64,000 nt of DNA, from assembly GCA_016219875.1 (NCBI GenBank), contig JACRJZ010000155.1, forward strand, positions 1 through 64,000, given 5' to 3'. Each line of letters opens with the position of its first letter. Position 1 is the stretch's first letter. Both the position numbers and the translations under genes were made by a program. The DNA is from Verrucomicrobiota bacterium (GTDB taxonomy: Bacteria; Verrucomicrobiota; Verrucomicrobiia; Limisphaerales; JACRJZ01). The notes under the pieces are model-generated. The model saw nothing but the letters and a program-made list of their open reading frames with translations, was not told where the DNA came from and ran no database searches. Shown piece by piece: positions 60,692-64,000 of the stretch.

Positions 60692-63600
60692 ATGGAACCG
60701 AAACGAATCTGCACGAGTTGCCGAAAGCCGCTGGCGCCCAATGCGCCGCAAGGGCTGTGTCCGGAGTGCTTGCTCAAGGCGGGGCTGGGCACCGGCGTGG
60801 ACCTTGGGGCGGACACCCAGGGCGCCAGCGAGCGGACTCCGTTTGTCGCACCACGGCTCGAAGATATCGCCAAACTGTTTCCGCAACTCGAGATCGTGGA
60901 GTTGATCGGCCAGGGTGGGATGGGCGCGGTCTATAAAGCGCGACAGAAGGAACTGGACCGCGTGGTCGCGCTGAAGATCCTGCCGCCGGACATCGGCGGT
61001 GCCCCGGCCTTCGCCGAACGCTTCACGCGCGAGGCCCGGGCCTTGGCTAGGCTGAACCATCCTGGCGTCGTCACGCTCTACGAATTCGGCCGCGCTGGGT
61101 CGCTTTACTTCTTCCTGATGGAGTTTGTGGACGGCGCGAACCTGCACCAGTTGATCGAGACGTCTCGACTGGCGCCGCGTCAGGCGCTGGCCATCGTGCC
61201 GCAGATTTGCGACGCCCTTCAGTACGCCCACGATCAAGGGATCGTCCATCGCGACATCAAGCCGGAGAACATTCTCGTGGACCGCCAGGGACGGGTGAAA
61301 GTGGCGGACTTCGGTTTGGCGAAATTGGTGGACACGGCGCAAGCCGTCCCTATCACCCGCCCTTCGGGCACCCTTTCCCCCGCGGAGGGGGAGAGGAACG
61401 GGGTGAGGGGGCAGGAACTCACCGAAGCGGGCAAGGTGATGGGCACGCCCCAGTACATGGCGCCGGAACAAGTGGAGCGCCCGCAAGAGGTGGACCATCG
61501 TGCCGACATCTACTCGTTGGGTGTGGTCTTCTACCAAATGCTCACGGGCGAACTGCCGGGCCAACGCATCGAGCCGCCGTCGAAGAAAGTCCAGGTGGAC
61601 GTTCGGTTGGACGAGGTGGTGTTGCACGCGCTGGAAAAAGAGCCGGCGCGCCGGTATCAGCACGCCAGCGAAGTGAAGTCGGACGTGGAAACGATCGCCC
61701 AAACGACGCCAACCAGTGCATCCACGCCATCGGAACTCCCAACGAAGCATTCGTCGAGTAACCCCTGGCGATTCAAATTCAATCTCCTGACGGAACTGCT
61801 GCCGGGCGAACGGGTGCTGCAGTTCAAGAAATGGATCTGGGGAATCTCGGCGAAGTCACCTCCGAGTTACCGTCTGTTCTTCTCGCTGCCGCCGCTGCTG
61901 GAAGCCGGGCTGTATATCACCGATCGCCGTGTGGTCCTGATTTCGACTCTCGTTCGGCTGCTGAGCCAGGAGGTCAGCGTGTGGTTCCCGACCCAGGCGA
62001 AGTCCGAAGATCGGGACTGGCTCAAAGAAGCCTCGACGGGCCAAAACCGATTCGGGCGTTATGTGGAGCTGATTTCAGAAGACGCGCGCAAGCATTGGTA
62101 TCGCTCGCGGGAGATGCGCCTGCGGTTCTACACGCGCGCCCCCGCTTTGCTTCAGCAGGCGATCACCGCCGCCCAGTTGGAGGCCACCCGCCGGACGGTG
62201 GCCCCATTGCCCGCGCGCCCGCTGCCAACACCGCCGCCCACGCCAGCCTGGACGGCACTGCAATATTGCGCAGGCGTGGCGCGTTGGATGGCGCGCCTCT
62301 TCAGCACCTTGCTGGTGGCCTTCTACGGCTTCTTCGTCCTGGCCGAAGGACTTCCGCCCCTCACCAGCCAACCGGAAGGCGTGCAACTGAACTTCGCAGC
62401 ACTCGGCTTGATGCTGCTGGGATTCATCCTCGGTTGGAAACGCGAGGGCTGGGCCGCGTTGCTGATCGCCTCCGGTTGGACGGTGGTTCGGATTTCCGAG
62501 AGCGACTTCCGCGTTAGCACGCCGTTTGAGCTCGTGCTCGTGCCGGGTGCGCTTTATGCGCTGTGTTGGTGGGCGATGCGGGGGCACCCGACCGCGCGCG
62601 TGGCTGCCGCCGCTTCAAGCCTCGCGCTGGTGTTGCTTCTCGGACGGCTGTTTTGTCCGGTGAACGTCCATGTCAGCGGCGTAGTGAGCGAGGCGGCGAC
62701 GGGCAAGCCTGTCGCCAACGCGGAACTCCGTCTGGTCTCGCGATCAGCGCGTCCCACCGGCCAGAGCGCCTGGCCGGATGCTTGCTCGGACACGAGGGGG
62801 CGCTTCGGGTTGAATGTCGGCTGGTACGGCATTGAACGCGATGTCCTGGTGACAGCCGCTGGTTACTCGCCGATGCGGAGAAGGCTGCCATCACGGTCGC
62901 TTGGGACGCGACGCGTTTTTGCGGACGTCAGTCTCTCTTCAACACAGTCTCCATCGCTCAGCACCAACTCAATCCGGGTTTATCGGCTCGACAAGAAAGT
63001 TTCGGATTTCTCCACCACGGAGGATTTGTCCACGCCGGAAGGAGCCTATGCAGCCTGTGTCCGCGCCGCGGCCAGCGGCGATGAGGCAATGGCGAGACGG
63101 CTGAGTGTGGCCCGGCTCGCCCAACAAATGTCGCCGGAGGCAAGGCGACAAAACGTTTCGGCCAACGCCGCCAAGGAATGGCTCCAAGCGGAGATCTTGG
63201 AGGTGAGAATTTACTGGAACAAACACGCGGCCGTTTTCGCTCAAGTTCGGCGGTCGGGAAAGCAACCGATCGATGTCTCAACGTTTGAGCGGGAGAACGG
63301 GATTTGGCGCCAGCGCGGCAACTGCGTTGTAGGAACTCTGGGGAAGGCTCGGGCGGTTTTTCAGGAAGACTGCATGGCGCTGGAGGCGATTGTGCCGGGA
63401 GACCGGGGCGAACCGATGTCAGAGCCGGCGGCTCTCGCCATGCAATTGGCGGCCATCCAGCTATTCGACGCCATTCGAGGCGCGGACTATACGCATCCTC
63501 GCGACTGGAAAACATTCCTGGCCCCGGAAGTGCGTTACACCGTCAATAGCGATTTTCCTGGGTGGGTCCAATGGATTTGCCGGCGCTTCCGCACCAACCC

Positions 63601-63865
63601 GATCGTGCAGGTGAAGCTCAATCCTGTGGCGCACAGGCCGGATGAACGGCCGGCGGTCAGGTATGAGGCGATCCTTCAGGACGGCGCGCGCCTCGGAGGC
63701 ACGCTCCCGATGGCTTGGAACGACGAGACACAACAATGGTTCGGGCTCGAAGGGCTGGATTGGCATCTGCGCTCCGAGGCCCCCGAATCGCCAGGAAGCG
63801 CTCCGCGGGAGTTGCGATCACAGCGGGCTGCAGACGAACCACAGGAACCATCTCGAGAAAGGTAA
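60692..63865 (+). CDS. large membrane serine/threonine kinase with regulatory-like C-terminus
   Basis: The 1057-residue protein has a Cys4 ribbon (CTSC...CPEC), a Hanks kinase domain (about 68-330: glycine loop GQGGMGAVYKA, Lys95, HRDIKPEN with Asp188, DFG at 206-208, APEQ at about 257), a PH-like soluble region (about 365-480), four hydrophobic segments (about 530-655), a carboxypeptidase-regulatory-like beta-sandwich (about 660-750, VSEAATGKPVANAELRLVSR) and a long C-terminal soluble domain. Residues 221-245 in the activation loop are the translation of an in-frame palindromic element, an unusual insertion that could disturb kinase control. It is paired with the sigma gene 66 bases upstream. 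Confidence 0.9.
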   Translation: MEPKRICTSCRKPLAPNAPQGLCPECLLKAGLGTGVDLGADTQGASERTPFVAPRLEDIAKLFPQLEIVELIGQGGMGAVYKARQKELDRVVALKILPPDIGGAPAFAERFTREARALARLNHPGVVTLYEFGRAGSLYFFLMEFVDGANLHQLIETSRLAPRQALAIVPQICDALQYAHDQGIVHRDIKPENILVDRQGRVKVADFGLAKLVDTAQAVPITRPSGTLSPAEGERNGVRGQELTEAGKVMGTPQYMAPEQVERPQEVDHRADIYSLGVVFYQMLTGELPGQRIEPPSKKVQVDVRLDEVVLHALEKEPARRYQHASEVKSDVETIAQTTPTSASTPSELPTKHSSSNPWRFKFNLLTELLPGERVLQFKKWIWGISAKSPPSYRLFFSLPPLLEAGLYITDRRVVLISTLVRLLSQEVSVWFPTQAKSEDRDWLKEASTGQNRFGRYVELISEDARKHWYRSREMRLRFYTRAPALLQQAITAAQLEATRRTVAPLPARPLPTPPPTPAWTALQYCAGVARWMARLFSTLLVAFYGFFVLAEGLPPLTSQPEGVQLNFAALGLMLLGFILGWKREGWAALLIASGWTVVRISESDFRVSTPFELVLVPGALYALCWWAMRGHPTARVAAAASSLALVLLLGRLFCPVNVHVSGVVSEAATGKPVANAELRLVSRSARPTGQSAWPDACSDTRGRFGLNVGWYGIERDVLVTAAGYSPMRRRLPSRSLGTRRVFADVSLSSTQSPSLSTNSIRVYRLDKKVSDFSTTEDLSTPEGAYAACVRAAASGDEAMARRLSVARLAQQMSPEARRQNVSANAAKEWLQAEILEVRIYWNKHAAVFAQVRRSGKQPIDVSTFERENGIWRQRGNCVVGTLGKARAVFQEDCMALEAIVPGDRGEPMSEPAALAMQLAAIQLFDAIRGADYTHPRDWKTFLAPEVRYTVNSDFPGWVQWICRRFRTNPIVQVKLNPVAHRPDERPAVRYEAILQDGARLGGTLPMAWNDETQQWFGLEGLDWHLRSEAPESPGSAPRELRSQRAADEPQEPSRER
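61348..61409. repeat. palindromic element inside the kinase gene
   Basis: CCCTATCACCCGCCCTTCGG opens and GGGGTGAGGG closes the element, with CTTTCCCCC and GGGGGAGAGG as inner arms. It is the same family as at 1292 and 8375. It adds about 21 residues without breaking the frame, in the kinase activation loop between DFG and APE. Confidence 0.75.
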
Positions 63866-63877
63866 CCTATGAGGCGA

Positions 63878-63964
63878 TTTCAGAACTTCGTAGCAGCCGA
63901 GGTAACGAGGCTCAAACTTCAAGGGAATCAGAGCCTCCTCACGTCGGCGGCTACGATTTTGAAA
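63878..63964. repeat. palindromic element with TTTC...TTTTGAAA ends (second copy)
   Basis: It matches 54824-54909 (GTAGCAGCCGA, GAGGCTCAAACTTCAAGGGA, CCTCCTCACGTCGG, TTTTGAAAGAGGCTC). It starts 12 bases after the kinase stop and lies close to the window end. Confidence 0.65.
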
Positions 63965-64000
63965 GAGGCTCCTATGACATTGAGAGCCTGTTTGAGAAGT

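Overview
The window most resembles a chromosome segment of a Verrucomicrobiota bacterium, probably of the Pedosphaera/Limisphaera (subdivision 3) type. This is an inference from gene content: ECF sigma factor/serine-threonine kinase pairs whose kinases carry an N-terminal Cys4 ribbon, a type II pseudopilin-like protein with an FTLIELLVVIAIIAILAS-type helix, DUF1080 and other secreted sugar-processing enzymes, a very small Lys-rich protein starting MGDKSPKS, and spacers packed with palindromic repeats. No rRNA, tRNA or CRISPR array was seen.

Layout. 1-135 is the 3' end (domains V and VI) of a group II intron. 731-1090 is a small hypothetical gene. 2137-7637 is an A+T-richer three-gene operon: a 1357-aa membrane-anchored protein, a possible CHAT-like protease and a 2-TM protein. 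7638-8987 is degraded DNA with a wrecked RelE/ParE-type toxin and an intact putative antitoxin. 9173-14763 is a CecR/YbhGFSR-like drug efflux system: permease, ATPase and HlyD lipoprotein on the minus strand, divergent from a TetR regulator and a TolC channel. 15110-22740 holds mostly unlinked genes: a PfkB kinase, peptide deformylase, a secreted GspC/PilP-like protein, a CII-like HTH protein, a Sel1-repeat protein and an AspT-type transporter. 22807-28363 is a signalling block: an ECF sigma factor fused to a multi-TM domain, a DUF5808 protein, a kinase/sigma pair, and a truncated copy of the fused sigma factor.

28498-41540 is a minus-strand block of exported polysaccharide-processing enzymes: beta-helix protein, two heparinase II/III-type lyases, GH20-like protein, HExxH protein, nucleoside-hydrolase-like protein and GH10 xylanase-like enzyme. 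A frameshifted VapC follows. 42372-52627 is an Rrf2-type Cys-containing regulator followed by a multihaem cytochrome cluster: 4-haem cytochrome, NHL lipoprotein, 15-haem lipoprotein, outer-membrane barrel, second NHL protein, 12-haem cytochrome and two tandem monohaem cytochromes. Five of these genes are packed end to start, and together they look like a porin-cytochrome conduit for moving electrons across the outer membrane. 52709-59543 holds a TPR protein, the MGDKSPKS protein, an RRM protein, infA, a DUF1080 protein, a secreted propeller-like protein and a pseudopilin pair. 59876-63865 is a second sigma/kinase pair.

At least four repeat families are scattered through the spacers. Two copies have entered coding sequence: one in the toxin pseudogene and one, in frame, in the activation loop of the second kinase. 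The best candidates for something undescribed are the 2137-7637 operon, the 43421-52627 cytochrome conduit, and the sigma factor with a membrane-embedded C-terminal half carrying a duplicated domain.
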